In this document: positions 18,372 through 27,200 of the stretch, one piece after another
How positions within the stretch are numbered: position 1 is the stretch's first letter
Layout: every line of letters starts with the position of its first letter
Assembly: GCF_014203325.1 (NCBI RefSeq)
Contig: NZ_JACHIV010000001.1
Location: 1,055,501 to 1,119,500 of the forward strand
DNA: 64,000 nt
Direction: 5' to 3'
Source: Saccharopolyspora gloriosae
GTDB taxonomy: Bacteria > Actinomycetota > Actinomycetes > Mycobacteriales > Pseudonocardiaceae
Notes under the pieces: generated by a model
What the model was told of the DNA's origin: nothing
The model's input: only the letters and a program-made list of their open reading frames with translations
The model's database searches: none
Program-made: the position numbers and the translations under genes

Positions 18372-19301
18372 ATGACAATGGCTGTCATCGGTTTCATCGG
18401 GCTGGGCCACATGGGCGGCCCGATGTCGGCGAACCTGGTCAGGGCCGGGCACACCGTGCGCGGGTTCGACCTGGTGCCCGCGGCGCTGGACGCGGCGCGC
18501 GCGAACGGGGTGACCGTGGCCGACTCGGCCGCCGAGGCCGTCGCCGGTGCCGAAGCGGTGATCACGATGCTGCCCAGCGGCAAGCACCTGCTGGACTGCT
18601 ACGAGCAGGTGCTGCCCGCGGCGGAACCGGGCGCGCTGCTCGTCGACTCCTCGACGGTCGACGTCGCCGACGCCAGGGCCGCCCACGAGCTGGCCGGGGC
18701 GGAGGGCTTCGGTTCGCTGGACGCGCCGGTCTCCGGCGGCACGGCGGGCGCGGAGGCGGGCACCCTCACGTTCATGGTGGGCGGTGCCGAGGAGCACTTC
18801 CAGCGCGCGGAGTCGCTGCTGGAGCCGATGGCCCGCAAGGTGATCCACTGCGGTGGTCCGGGCAACGGCCAGGTCACCAAGATGTGCAACAACCTCATCC
18901 TCGGGGCTTCGATGGTCGCCGTCGGCGAGGCCTTCGTGCTGGGCGAGCGGCTCGGCTTGAGCAACCAGGCGCTCTACGACGTGGCGTCGATCTCCACCGG
19001 CCAGTGCTGGGCGCTGACCACGAACTGCCCGGTGCCGGACCTGGTGGAGACCAGCCGCGCCAACCACGACTACGAGCCGGGCTTCTCGGCCGCCCTGATG
19101 CTCAAGGACCTGAAGCTGGCGGAGTCGGCGGCGCGGCAGAGCGGCACCGACGCGTCGATCGGGCGGCTGGCCACGGAGCTGTACCAGCGGTTCAACGAGG
19201 AAGGCGGCGGCGGGTACGACTTCGGCGCCATCATCCGCTCCATCCGGGAGCACTCGGAGCGCTCCGCCGAAGCGTCCCCCGAGGTCACCGGCACCCCGTG
19301 A
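18372..19301 (+). CDS. mmsB: 3-hydroxyisobutyrate dehydrogenase
   Basis: 309 aa beta-hydroxyacid dehydrogenase that oxidises 3-hydroxyisobutyrate to methylmalonate semialdehyde with NAD. Features are the N-terminal Rossmann motif FIGLGHMGGPMSANL, the substrate loop DAPVSGGTAGAEAGTL, the catalytic lysine in GNGQVTKMCNNL, and KDLKLAESAAR in the C-terminal helical domain. Its product feeds MmsA, encoded upstream in the same direction. ATG 18372 has GAAGGGAAC just upstream. A GC-rich hairpin at 19314-19341 probably ends the operon. Confidence 0.97.
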   Translation: MTMAVIGFIGLGHMGGPMSANLVRAGHTVRGFDLVPAALDAARANGVTVADSAAEAVAGAEAVITMLPSGKHLLDCYEQVLPAAEPGALLVDSSTVDVADARAAHELAGAEGFGSLDAPVSGGTAGAEAGTLTFMVGGAEEHFQRAESLLEPMARKVIHCGGPGNGQVTKMCNNLILGASMVAVGEAFVLGERLGLSNQALYDVASISTGQCWALTTNCPVPDLVETSRANHDYEPGFSAALMLKDLKLAESAARQSGTDASIGRLATELYQRFNEEGGGGYDFGAIIRSIREHSERSAEASPEVTGTP

Positions 19302-19313
19302 CCGCCGTCGCCG

Positions 19314-19341
19314 CGCGGCACGGCCCCGGTGCCGTGCCGCG
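19314..19341 (+). terminator. Hairpin after mmsB
   Basis: CGCGGCACGGC (19314-19324) and GCCGTGCCGCG (19331-19341) form a perfect 11-bp stem with a 6-nt loop, 12 bases after the mmsB stop. There is no T-run. Likely end of the valine operon. Confidence 0.5.
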
Positions 19342-19389
19342 GCCGGGGCGGGATGAGGCCCGGAAGGTCCCGGCGTACGCTGGCGCCTC

Positions 19390-19611
19390 GTGATGGACTG
19401 GCTGTTCGAGTGGTGGGACGGCGTCGAGCTGTGGCTCGTTCAGCTGTGGTACCCGCTGCTGGTGACCCTGGTCCTGGTCGTGCTGCTGCCGGTGTGCTGG
19501 TACCTGGCGCGCGTCCTCGACCGGGCCATCGACGGGATCGGCGCGAAGCTGACCCGAGTGCGCGACGCCGAGCCGCCGGTGCGGACCCCGCGCGGAACGG
19601 ACGTGTCGTGA
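19390..19611 (+). CDS. Small single-pass membrane protein, unknown function
   Basis: 73 aa (or 72 from ATG 19393). A tryptophan-rich start (MDWLFEWWDGVELWL) precedes one clear membrane helix (YPLLVTLVLVVLLPVCWYLA) and a basic cytoplasmic tail (LTRVRDAEPPVRTPRG). The stop overlaps the next start as GTGA, so it is coupled to the RNase-stub gene and lies upstream of barstar. I do not recognise a named family. Position suggests it belongs with the RNase/barstar pair, perhaps in export or membrane placement, but that is inference. Confidence 0.6.
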   Translation: MMDWLFEWWDGVELWLVQLWYPLLVTLVLVVLLPVCWYLARVLDRAIDGIGAKLTRVRDAEPPVRTPRGTDVS

Positions 19612-19841
19612 GCAGGTTGAGTTCGCGCAAGCGCATCACCATCGCCCTGGTCGGCCTGATCGCGCTGGTCGTCATCGGGTGGTTCGTCCAGCAGGGCACG
19701 ACGGGGCACCGTTCCGCGACGCCGGTTGACGGCGGGGGCACGCTGGTGTGGCAGGCTGTGCCCGTTCTGCCGGATTCATCGGTCTCGGCGGTGCCGTGGC
19801 GAGCGTTCGCCCTTCCGGGGCCGTCCGCGTCGCTGGCGTGA
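19608..19841 (+). pseudogene. Probable truncated secreted RNase (barnase-type) gene: signal-anchor stub only
   Basis: A 77-aa reading frame that starts with GTG overlapping the previous stop. The first about 35 residues are a textbook export signal (SSRKRITIALVGLIALVVIGWF then VQQGTTGHRS). The rest (TPVDGGGTLVWQ... to a stop at 19841) has no recognised domain and looks like out-of-frame sequence. A secreted guanyl-specific RNase gene normally lies directly upstream of a barstar inhibitor gene. No reading frame here shows the RNase catalytic motifs, so I infer loss of the toxin domain by deletion. The alternative is an unrelated small membrane protein. Confidence 0.45.
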
Positions 19842-19974
19842 CCGTGCGGGCTCCGGACCGTGGCGCATCGCCTCGGCATTGCGGTGAACAACACCTGTTC
19901 CTGGTTGTTGACGTGTGTGGTTGAGTGGGATGTTTGCGACGAAAAAGCCTCAGGTAATCCGGAAGGAGCCGGCG

Positions 19975-20337
19975 GTGGGCAAGCTGGAGCAGCCTGGCGT
20001 GAGCGCGAAGACGGCGGCTGAGGACGCGGAGCGGCGCGGTGCGTCCGTGCACGTGCTCGACGGCAGCGACCTGATCAACAAGCGGACCGCGCTGGACGGG
20101 ATCGCGGCGGTGCTGTCGTTCCCGGAGTGGGCCGGGCGCAACCTGGACGCGCTCTACGACTGCCTGACCGACCTGTCCTGGTTGCCGGAAGGCGAGCACG
20201 TGCTCATCTGGTCCGGCGCGCAGAACCTCGCGGAGCACGACCCGAAGGCCTACGCGAAGATCAACACGGTGCTGCAGGACGCCGCCAGCAACACGATCTG
20301 CGGCCGCGGCTTCGCCACGATCCTCACCCGCGACTGA
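19975..20337 (+). CDS. Barstar-family RNase inhibitor
   Basis: A 120-aa barstar-fold protein that would bind and block a barnase-type RNase inside the cell. Family marks are VHVLDGSDLINKRTALDGIAA, LSFPEWAGRNLDALYDCLTDL (the PxxxGxNLDAL-D core with the acidic inhibitory residue region), VLIWSGAQNLAEHDP and a C-terminal strand. GTG 19975 has an excellent ribosome-binding site, AAGGAG six bases ahead. Longer starts (19915) add an uncharacteristic basic extension. Its normal partner, an intact RNase gene, is missing upstream, so it looks like an orphan immunity gene or acts on an RNase encoded elsewhere. Confidence 0.88.
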   Translation: MGKLEQPGVSAKTAAEDAERRGASVHVLDGSDLINKRTALDGIAAVLSFPEWAGRNLDALYDCLTDLSWLPEGEHVLIWSGAQNLAEHDPKAYAKINTVLQDAASNTICGRGFATILTRD

Positions 20338-20353
20338 GCGTTCCCGCCCGCGA

Positions 20354-21133
20354 TCACTCCGGGCGGCGGGGGATCCAGGCGGCCGGGCGCTTCTCGGCGA
20401 AGGCGCGGATGCCCTCCTGGCCCTCCTCGGAGGCGAAGTGGCTCGCGGAGAGCTCGAGGACGGCGTCGAAGTCCTCGCTGATGGTGGCCGCGCGCGGGCG
20501 CCGCAGCAGTTCCTTGGTGGCGGCCAAGGCGTTCGGAGCGCCACGGGTGAGCAGGTCGGCGTAGCGGGCGACCTCCGCGTCCAGCGACTCCGCGGGGACC
20601 GCCGAATTCAGCAGGCCGATCTCGACGGCGCGGGCCGCGTCGAAGTTCTCCCCGGTCAGGAACAGCTCGTGCGCGGCGCGCGGTTGCAGCCGGGGCAGCA
20701 CGGTCAGCGAGATGACCGCGGGCACCACGCCGATGCGCACCTCGGAGAAGCCGAACGTCGCGGTGTCCGCGGCCACGGCGAGGTCGCAGGCCGCGACGAT
20801 GCCGACACCACCGGCCCGCGCCGGCCCCGCCAGTTTCGCGATGACCGGTTTCGGGCTGGTCCACAGCGCTTCGAGCAGTTCGGGCAGCTCCCGCACGCCT
20901 TGCTGGTCCGCGTCGGCGGAGCGGGATTCCTTGAGGTCCATCCCGGCGCAGAACACCGGTCCGGTGTGGGCGAGCACGACGACCCGCACGGTGTCCTCGG
21001 CCAGCGCCGCGGCCAGGTGATCGCGCAGTTCGCGGCGCAGCTGCGCGGACAGCGCGTTGCGGTTGTGCGGGGAGTCCAGCGTGATCGTCGCGATGCCCGC
21101 GTCGACGGTGCGGTGCACGAGTTCGTCGCCCAT
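20354..21133 (-). CDS. Enoyl-CoA hydratase/isomerase family protein
   Basis: 259 aa crotonase-fold protein. The oxyanion loop segments PVFCAGMDLKES and GPARAGGVGIVAACDLAVA are present, followed by GFSEVRIGVVPAVIS with the family glutamate (SEVR-G) and the C-terminal EEGQEGIRAFAEKRPAAW motif of true enoyl-CoA hydratases. It hydrates 2-enoyl-CoA in fatty-acid or branched-chain breakdown; the chain-length preference is unknown. ATG 21133 gives the family N-terminus. It is a single gene convergent with barstar, only 16 bp apart. Confidence 0.92.
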   Translation of the reverse strand: MGDELVHRTVDAGIATITLDSPHNRNALSAQLRRELRDHLAAALAEDTVRVVVLAHTGPVFCAGMDLKESRSADADQQGVRELPELLEALWTSPKPVIAKLAGPARAGGVGIVAACDLAVAADTATFGFSEVRIGVVPAVISLTVLPRLQPRAAHELFLTGENFDAARAVEIGLLNSAVPAESLDAEVARYADLLTRGAPNALAATKELLRRPRAATISEDFDAVLELSASHFASEEGQEGIRAFAEKRPAAWIPRRPE

Positions 21134-21377
21134 GCGCCGCACGTTAGCCGCACCGACGGCATCGGAGCCAGGCCCGGAACACCGGAGCCCGCGCTTTCGT
21201 GACGGGTTGGCGGCGTTCGTCCCCGCCGCTGAGCGGTGACGAGACGACCGCTCGCTGGTGCTCGGCCTTCCTCTTGTGCGGACGGCTCTTCGGCGCCCAC
21301 TTGGGAAAAATCCCGCCGTGAGATGACAACCGAGGTTCCGATACCCGACTACGCGGGCCGAGCGCGAACGCAAGCCC

Positions 21378-23834
21378 TCACGTCGGTGGGTAGCGCGTCG
21401 TCCAGTCTTCGGTGTCCGGGGGGTGCGGGCCGAACTCCAGGCTCGCGTCGTGGGCGAGCTGTTCGATCACGTCGTGCAGTTCGAGCTCGGTGCGCCACCG
21501 GTCCGGGATCTTCGCCGCCCCCGCCTGCGCGCCGACGAGGCTGCCGCAGACGGCGCCGGTGGTGGCGGAGTTGCCGGAGTGGTTGACCGCCAGCGGCAGC
21601 GCGACGTCGATGTCGCCGTCGGCCACCAGCGCGGCGTACAGGCCGATGCCGAGCGCGTCGGCGGCGCTCCAGCCGTTGCCGATGCCGGTTTCCAGGTGGG
21701 TCGGCGTGGTCTCGGCGGACGCGGCGTAGCGCACCGCGGCGGCGACCTTGCGGGAGACCTCCTGCTGACCGCGGTGCCCGCTGAGCTCGTCCAGCGCCTC
21801 GTCGACGGCAGTGGCGAGGTCGCAGCCGGTGAGCAGCCGGGACACCAGGAACGCGAGCGTGCCCGCGCTGAGGTAGGCGACCGGATCGCCGTGGGTGAGC
21901 GCGGCCGTGTTCTGCCCGACGCGGAACACCTCCGCCGGGTCGTCGCTCCATAACGCCGCGGGGACCGCCCGCATCACCGCCGTGCTGCCCTGCGAGTCGC
22001 TGACCGGGTGGTCCGGGGTGCCCATCGGTTGTTGGCCCTTGGCGAACGCGATGAGCGTGCGCATCATGGTGCGGCCCGGGTTCCGGGTCTGGTACAGGGC
22101 GCGGTGCCCCACCAGCCAGCCGTCCGGGGCGGGGGTGTGCTTGAGGAATTCGCCCGCCGCGCGCCCCCAGCTGAGGTGCTGGGTGTGCAGCCAGCGCTGG
22201 TAGGCGTGCTGGATGTGCCGGGACGGGTCGGCGACCTCGCCGGTACGGCGGCTCACCCCGGCGCGGATGGTGCCTTCGAGCGAGAACAGCAGCAGCTGGG
22301 TGTCGCTGCCGAGGCGTCCCGCGGGATGCCCGGCGGGCACGTAGTTGCGCAGGCCCTGCGGCCCGTGCCGGTCCTGGATGTCGTCCCAGCCGCTGCCCGC
22401 GATGGGCGTGCCGAGTGCTTCACCGATGGCGCATCCCAGCACCGCTCCGAGGAAGCGGTCCCTGGAGGCGGCGAGTCTGGGCACGGCGTGCAGGCTCCTT
22501 CTCCGGTCGGGGGCGTGCGCAGGGGCGCCGACGGGGTACCGCTGGAGCCACTCGGCGGATTCGTCCGGGTAGGGACCGAATTCGGTGGTGGCGTCCTCGG
22601 CGAGCCGTTCCAGCACCGCGAGCGCGGCGGGTTTCTCGGCCCACGGTAGGGGAATCGCGGCGGGCCCGTGGGCGGCTCCGAGCAATTGGCCGCACAGCAC
22701 GGCCGTGGTCCGGGTGTCGCCGCCGTGGTCGGCCGCGGCGGCGACGGCGGTGGTGAAGTCGTCGGGGCACGCGGCGGCGACGCGCAACGCCACGGCGAGC
22801 GCCTCGGTGCCGGTGCGGCCCGCGCCCATCGCGTCGAGCTGGGCGGCTCCGGGGGCGAAGCCGACCGGGCTGGTCGCGCCGAGGCGCAGCGCGCGGTCCA
22901 GCAGCGCGGGCCGGGAGTCGGCGGGTTCCCAGGACGCGACGGCCCGGGACAGGCTCTCGTGCAGCGGAATTCCGCGCAGCAGCAGGGAGATCGCGACGCC
23001 GAGCGCTCCGGCGGGACGGTGCCCGTCCGGGTGGCCGTGGGACAGGGCGGCGAGGTCCTTGGCGCCGCCGAACACAGCGGTGCCCGACCACAGCGCCGCC
23101 ACGGCGCCCAGCGGTACGCCCGACGCGCCGGACGCGTGCGCGGAGGCCCTGTCCCCGGCGGCGATCCTGGTCAGCGCGGTGAGCAGCGCCGGGTCGTCGA
23201 CCGAGTCGGCGCGCAGCTCGGGCCGGTCGACCAGCCAGCCGTCCGGTCCTTCGGCCGGGTCGGCGACGCAGTCCTGCCACGGGATCCCGCGGGTGTGCAG
23301 CCACCGCTGCAGTCCATTGAGGACGGAGGCGGGGACGTCGGCGGCGCCGTGCACGCGCAGCGCGGTGTGCGCGCGGATCACGCCCTCCAGCGCGAACAGC
23401 GCCGACGTGGTGCGTTCGCCGATGCGGCCCGCGACGGTGAATTCGGCGCAGGCGGCGCCCAGCAGCATCCCGGCGAACCGGCTCGCGGCGTCCGCCCGGT
23501 AGCCGGAGTCGTCGGCGAGGCCGGTCGCGGGCACCGGCGGTGCCGGATCGGTGCCGATGCGCTGGCGCAACGCCGCGAACCACGGCGGCCGGGTCAGCGG
23601 ACGATCCCGCCACGACCGCCACTTCTCCAGCAGCAGCCGCTCATCGGCGTCGGCGGGCTCGGCCGACGCCAAGGGCGAGGTGCCCGGTCCGGGCGTGTCG
23701 GATTCCGCGCCCTCGGCGGAATCCGAGCGCGCGGTCGCCGAATCCGGCGTCGCCGAACGGCGCCGTTCCCGGTATGCCGCCAGCAACGCCCGTTCCGCCT
23801 CGGTGAGCCCGTCGGAGGCCCTCGCGTCCGTCAC
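21378..23834 (-). CDS. Tandem ADP-ribosylglycohydrolase-fold protein (two ARH domains, both divergent)
   Basis: About 818 aa with two complete ARH/DraG-like all-helical domains (roughly residues 115-430 and 455-818). Repeat features are LQRWLHTRGIPW / YQRWLHTQHLSW, DGWLV, ALSHGHPDG / ALTHGDPVAY, LCGQLLGAA / VCGSLVGAQ and the ends EFGPYPDESAEWLQRYP / EFGPHPPDTEDWTTRYP. ARH enzymes remove ADP-ribose from arginine or other residues using two Mg ions held by a DDT motif and a GDSD-type motif. Here the first domain reads ERTT and GGDTRT, the second SDTQ and GNSA, so neither keeps the full set. The N-terminus has a Leu-rich segment (LTEAERALLAAYRERRR) resembling a linker in the neighbouring giant protein. 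The start is uncertain: GTG 23834 preferred, 24002 the longest. Confidence 0.8.
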   Translation of the reverse strand: MTDARASDGLTEAERALLAAYRERRRSATPDSATARSDSAEGAESDTPGPGTSPLASAEPADADERLLLEKWRSWRDRPLTRPPWFAALRQRIGTDPAPPVPATGLADDSGYRADAASRFAGMLLGAACAEFTVAGRIGERTTSALFALEGVIRAHTALRVHGAADVPASVLNGLQRWLHTRGIPWQDCVADPAEGPDGWLVDRPELRADSVDDPALLTALTRIAAGDRASAHASGASGVPLGAVAALWSGTAVFGGAKDLAALSHGHPDGHRPAGALGVAISLLLRGIPLHESLSRAVASWEPADSRPALLDRALRLGATSPVGFAPGAAQLDAMGAGRTGTEALAVALRVAAACPDDFTTAVAAAADHGGDTRTTAVLCGQLLGAAHGPAAIPLPWAEKPAALAVLERLAEDATTEFGPYPDESAEWLQRYPVGAPAHAPDRRRSLHAVPRLAASRDRFLGAVLGCAIGEALGTPIAGSGWDDIQDRHGPQGLRNYVPAGHPAGRLGSDTQLLLFSLEGTIRAGVSRRTGEVADPSRHIQHAYQRWLHTQHLSWGRAAGEFLKHTPAPDGWLVGHRALYQTRNPGRTMMRTLIAFAKGQQPMGTPDHPVSDSQGSTAVMRAVPAALWSDDPAEVFRVGQNTAALTHGDPVAYLSAGTLAFLVSRLLTGCDLATAVDEALDELSGHRGQQEVSRKVAAAVRYAASAETTPTHLETGIGNGWSAADALGIGLYAALVADGDIDVALPLAVNHSGNSATTGAVCGSLVGAQAGAAKIPDRWRTELELHDVIEQLAHDASLEFGPHPPDTEDWTTRYPPT

Positions 23835-24261
23835 CCGTGCAACGTTACTGCCTGTCTTCGATCTTGTTCTGCGCGGCGGTGCGGGTGGTGGAAACTCGGC
23901 ACCCGGCGTCGAACCCGATCCGCGACGGCGGTCGTTCAGCGCGGCCCCGGCGGCTTGCTCGCTGCGGGATCGATGCCGCGAGCGGCGCGGCCGACGGGAC
24001 ATCGTCGTGTTCGCGAGACACCCGCAGGGATCGAGCCGGATGCCGCCCAGTGGGGCGGCCGTTGGCGGGGCACCGGCCGAGGGCGCTGCTCAGCGGGAGC
24101 GACAGTGCCTCGGCCTGCTCGTCGCGGGACCACCTTGGCGAGCGCCTTCGCTGCGCCGTCCCCGCGAACTCGTGGCGGTGCCGAGCGCCCTGGTCGCTTA
24201 CTCCCAGCGCTGGCGCGGCACCGCCCGCGAAGTCCTCGCGCGCACCGGGCCCCAGGGCGCC
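23835..24261. other. Intergenic region between the two ARH genes
   Basis: 427 bases between two genes on the minus strand. It may hold a separate promoter for the smaller gene and the terminator of the larger one. I see no convincing gene, T-tailed hairpin or repeat; open frames here have arginine-rich antisense composition. Confidence 0.45.
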
Positions 24262-27200
24262 TCAGCCCGTGTAGCGCTTGGTCCAGTCCGGTGCCGTGCC
24301 GTCGGGGGTCAGGTCGGTCTCGGCGCGGCGCGCGTCGGTGATCAGCTGCTCCACCTGGTCGTGCAGCTCCAGCTGGTCGAGCCACTCCGGCGGGATCTCC
24401 GCCGCACCGCGCGCCGCTCCGAGCAGCCCGCCGCACAGGGCCGCGGTGGCGGCGGAGTCACCGGAGTGCGTCGCGGCCAGCGCGACCGCGTCCGCGAACG
24501 AGTCGGGGTGCGTCAAGGCCGCGGCCACCGCGACACCGAGCGCGGCCGGGGCGTGCCTGCCGGCCCCGAGCTTCTCCAGCGCCGGCACCGGAACCGGGCC
24601 GTGCTCGGCCAGTTCGAGCGCGTCGCGCAGCGAGCGGACCGTGTTCTCGTTGCCCTCCCAGGCCTTCAGCTCGTTGAGCGTGGTGTGCACGCTCTCGGCC
24701 AGGGTCTGGCCGTCGCGCAGCGCGGCGACCATCGCGGCGACCGCCGCAGCCGGGAGGTAGCCGTCCGGGTGGCCGTGGGTGAGCACGCCGATCGTGATGC
24801 CCAGTTCGACGGCCGCGCCGGGAGTGTCGGCGTGCAGCCCGACCACGGCGCCCCGCGCCGCGGCGGCCGCGCCGGTGGCCTGGTTCGGCGGGGTGCTCGG
24901 AGTGGGGGCGGCGCTCTCGCCGTCCCATCCGGCGAGCGCGGTGAGGGTGGCCTCGTCGGGGAACCGCTGCACGCGCAGCACGGCCTGCTCGGCGAGCGCG
25001 GCGGGCCGCACGGCGGGCTCGATCGGCGCCCCCTGGGTGAGCACCCAGTGCTGCAGGGTGCCGCGCACCAGGTCCACCGGCTCGGCGCCGGGCCGGTTCA
25101 GTCCGTTGTGGACGGTGCTGCGCAGCAGTCCGTCCAGCACGAACACCGACTGCTGGCCCACCGCGGTGGACCGGCCGCGGCCGCCGAGGTACTCGGCCGG
25201 TTCGCGGACGCCGTCCGGATTGCGGCGCAGGATCGCCCGCTGGGACAGGAACGTCCACGGTGCGCCCAGCGCGTCGCCCGCGAGCACGCCCAGGGCGCAT
25301 CCGGCGAGCCGGTCCAGGCGGTCCAGCGCCGCCGGGACCTCCTCGGCGAGCTCCCCGTCGGCTTCGCCCGCGGCCACCAGCTGCGCGGCGCGTTCGGCGC
25401 CGAACGCCTCCTGGAGCAGCTTGTGCAGGCCTTCGGAGAGGTCGTTGGGGGTGTCGTCCTCGCCGTCGCGGAACTTGCGCCACGCGGCGAGCAGCCGCAG
25501 TTCCTCGTCGTTGAGGCCGTCGCCGGCCTCCTCGTCGGCGGAAGCATCGGCCGGGGCAGCGGTCTCGGCAGCGGCGGGAACCTCCGCCGCGGCGGGAACC
25601 TCCGGCGTGGCCGGGGACTTCGACGGTGCGGGAACCTCCGGCGTGGCCGGAGATGTCGACGTTGCTGGGGCCTCCGGCGTGGCCGGAGCCTCCGAGACCG
25701 CGGGCGCTTCGGATGCCGCAGTAGTCGCGGAAGCCTTGGCCGCCTGCGGCGTCGCCGACGCCGGGGAGGCCTCGGGTGCCGCTGGAGTCGCGGAAGCCGG
25801 AGAAGCCTCGGGTGCTCGCGGAGCCGCGGACGCCGGAGCGGCCCCCGCAGCCGGCGGAGCGGGCTCGTCGTCGGTGATGGCCGGGATCGGGGCGAGCACC
25901 GCGGTGGTCTCCGCCGCGGTCTCCGGCACCGCCGTGCGCTGCTTCGGCTCGGCCGGGCGCTCGGGCTTGCGCGGCGGCGCCGCCTTCGCCCCGGGCGCGC
26001 TGCCCGCGGGGTAGCGGCGCAGCCACTCCGGGACCGACGGCGGGTGCTCCCCGAACTCCTCCGTCGCGTCCCGCGCGAGCTGCTCGATGACCTCGCCCAG
26101 CTCCACCCGCTGCCGCCACGCGTGCGGAACGGCGCTCGCGGTGTGCGCGGCGCCCATGATGTTCCCGCAGATCGAGGCGGTCGCGTCGCTGTCGCCGGAG
26201 TGGTTCGCGGCCAGCACCACGGCGTCGGCGTAGGAGGACGGCCGGGCGAGCGCGGCGCACACCGCGATGGCCAGCGCCTGCTCGCCGACCCGGCCTTCGC
26301 CGAGCCGGTGCTGGATCTGCTCCGGGGTGGGAGTGCCCTCGGTGGCGAGTTCGATCGCCCGGCGCAGCGCGCTCGTGGTCTCCTCGTGGCCTTCCCACCC
26401 GGACAGCTCGGTGAGCGCGCGATCCACGCCCTCCGGCAGCGATCGGCCGCTGAGCAGCTGGGCCACGATGACGGCCAGCGCGCCCGCGGGCAGGAACCCG
26501 CTCGGGTGCCCGTGGGTGAGCGCGGCGGTCGCCGCACCCACCCGGAACGTCTCGGTGGGGTCCGCCGACCAGAAACCGGCCGGGGCCGCGCGCATCACGC
26601 CGCCGCAGCCCTTGGAGTCGTTGATCCGGTTCGTCAGGGTGCCCAGTCGGCCGCTGGTGGCGTAGGCGTGCAACGCCTGCACGCAGGTGGCGCCCGGCGC
26701 GCGGCGCACGAACAGGCCCTTCTCCCGGATCAGCCAGCCGTCCGGCGGCGCGGCGGCGATCGGGCCGCCCGCTTCCTTCCAGTCGAAGCCCTGGGTGTGC
26801 AGCCAGCGCTGGTAGGCGTGCTGGACCTGCGGCGCCGGATCTGTCTCGTCGTAGAGCCTGCGGCGGATCGAGGCGCGGATCAGGCCGTCGGTGGTGAACA
26901 GGGTCAGCTGGGTGTCGTCGCTGATCGAGCCGCCGGGGCGGTGCGCGTCGACGAAGTCGACCACGCCCGCGGCGCCGTGCTTGGCGCGGATGGTCTCGAT
27001 CGAGTCGTCCTCGACGGGGTAGCCGAGGGCGTCGCCGACCGCGCCGCCGAGCAGGCAGCCGAGGATGCGGGCGCCGCGCTCGGTCGCGGGCTCGCTGAGG
27101 GTGCGGGTGGGGCCGCTGTAGGAGGGCTGGGGCGTCGCCGGGCGGGTCGCGGGCTGCTGCGCCGCCGGTGCGGCCTGGGCTTTCTCCTGCGGCGGGGCGG

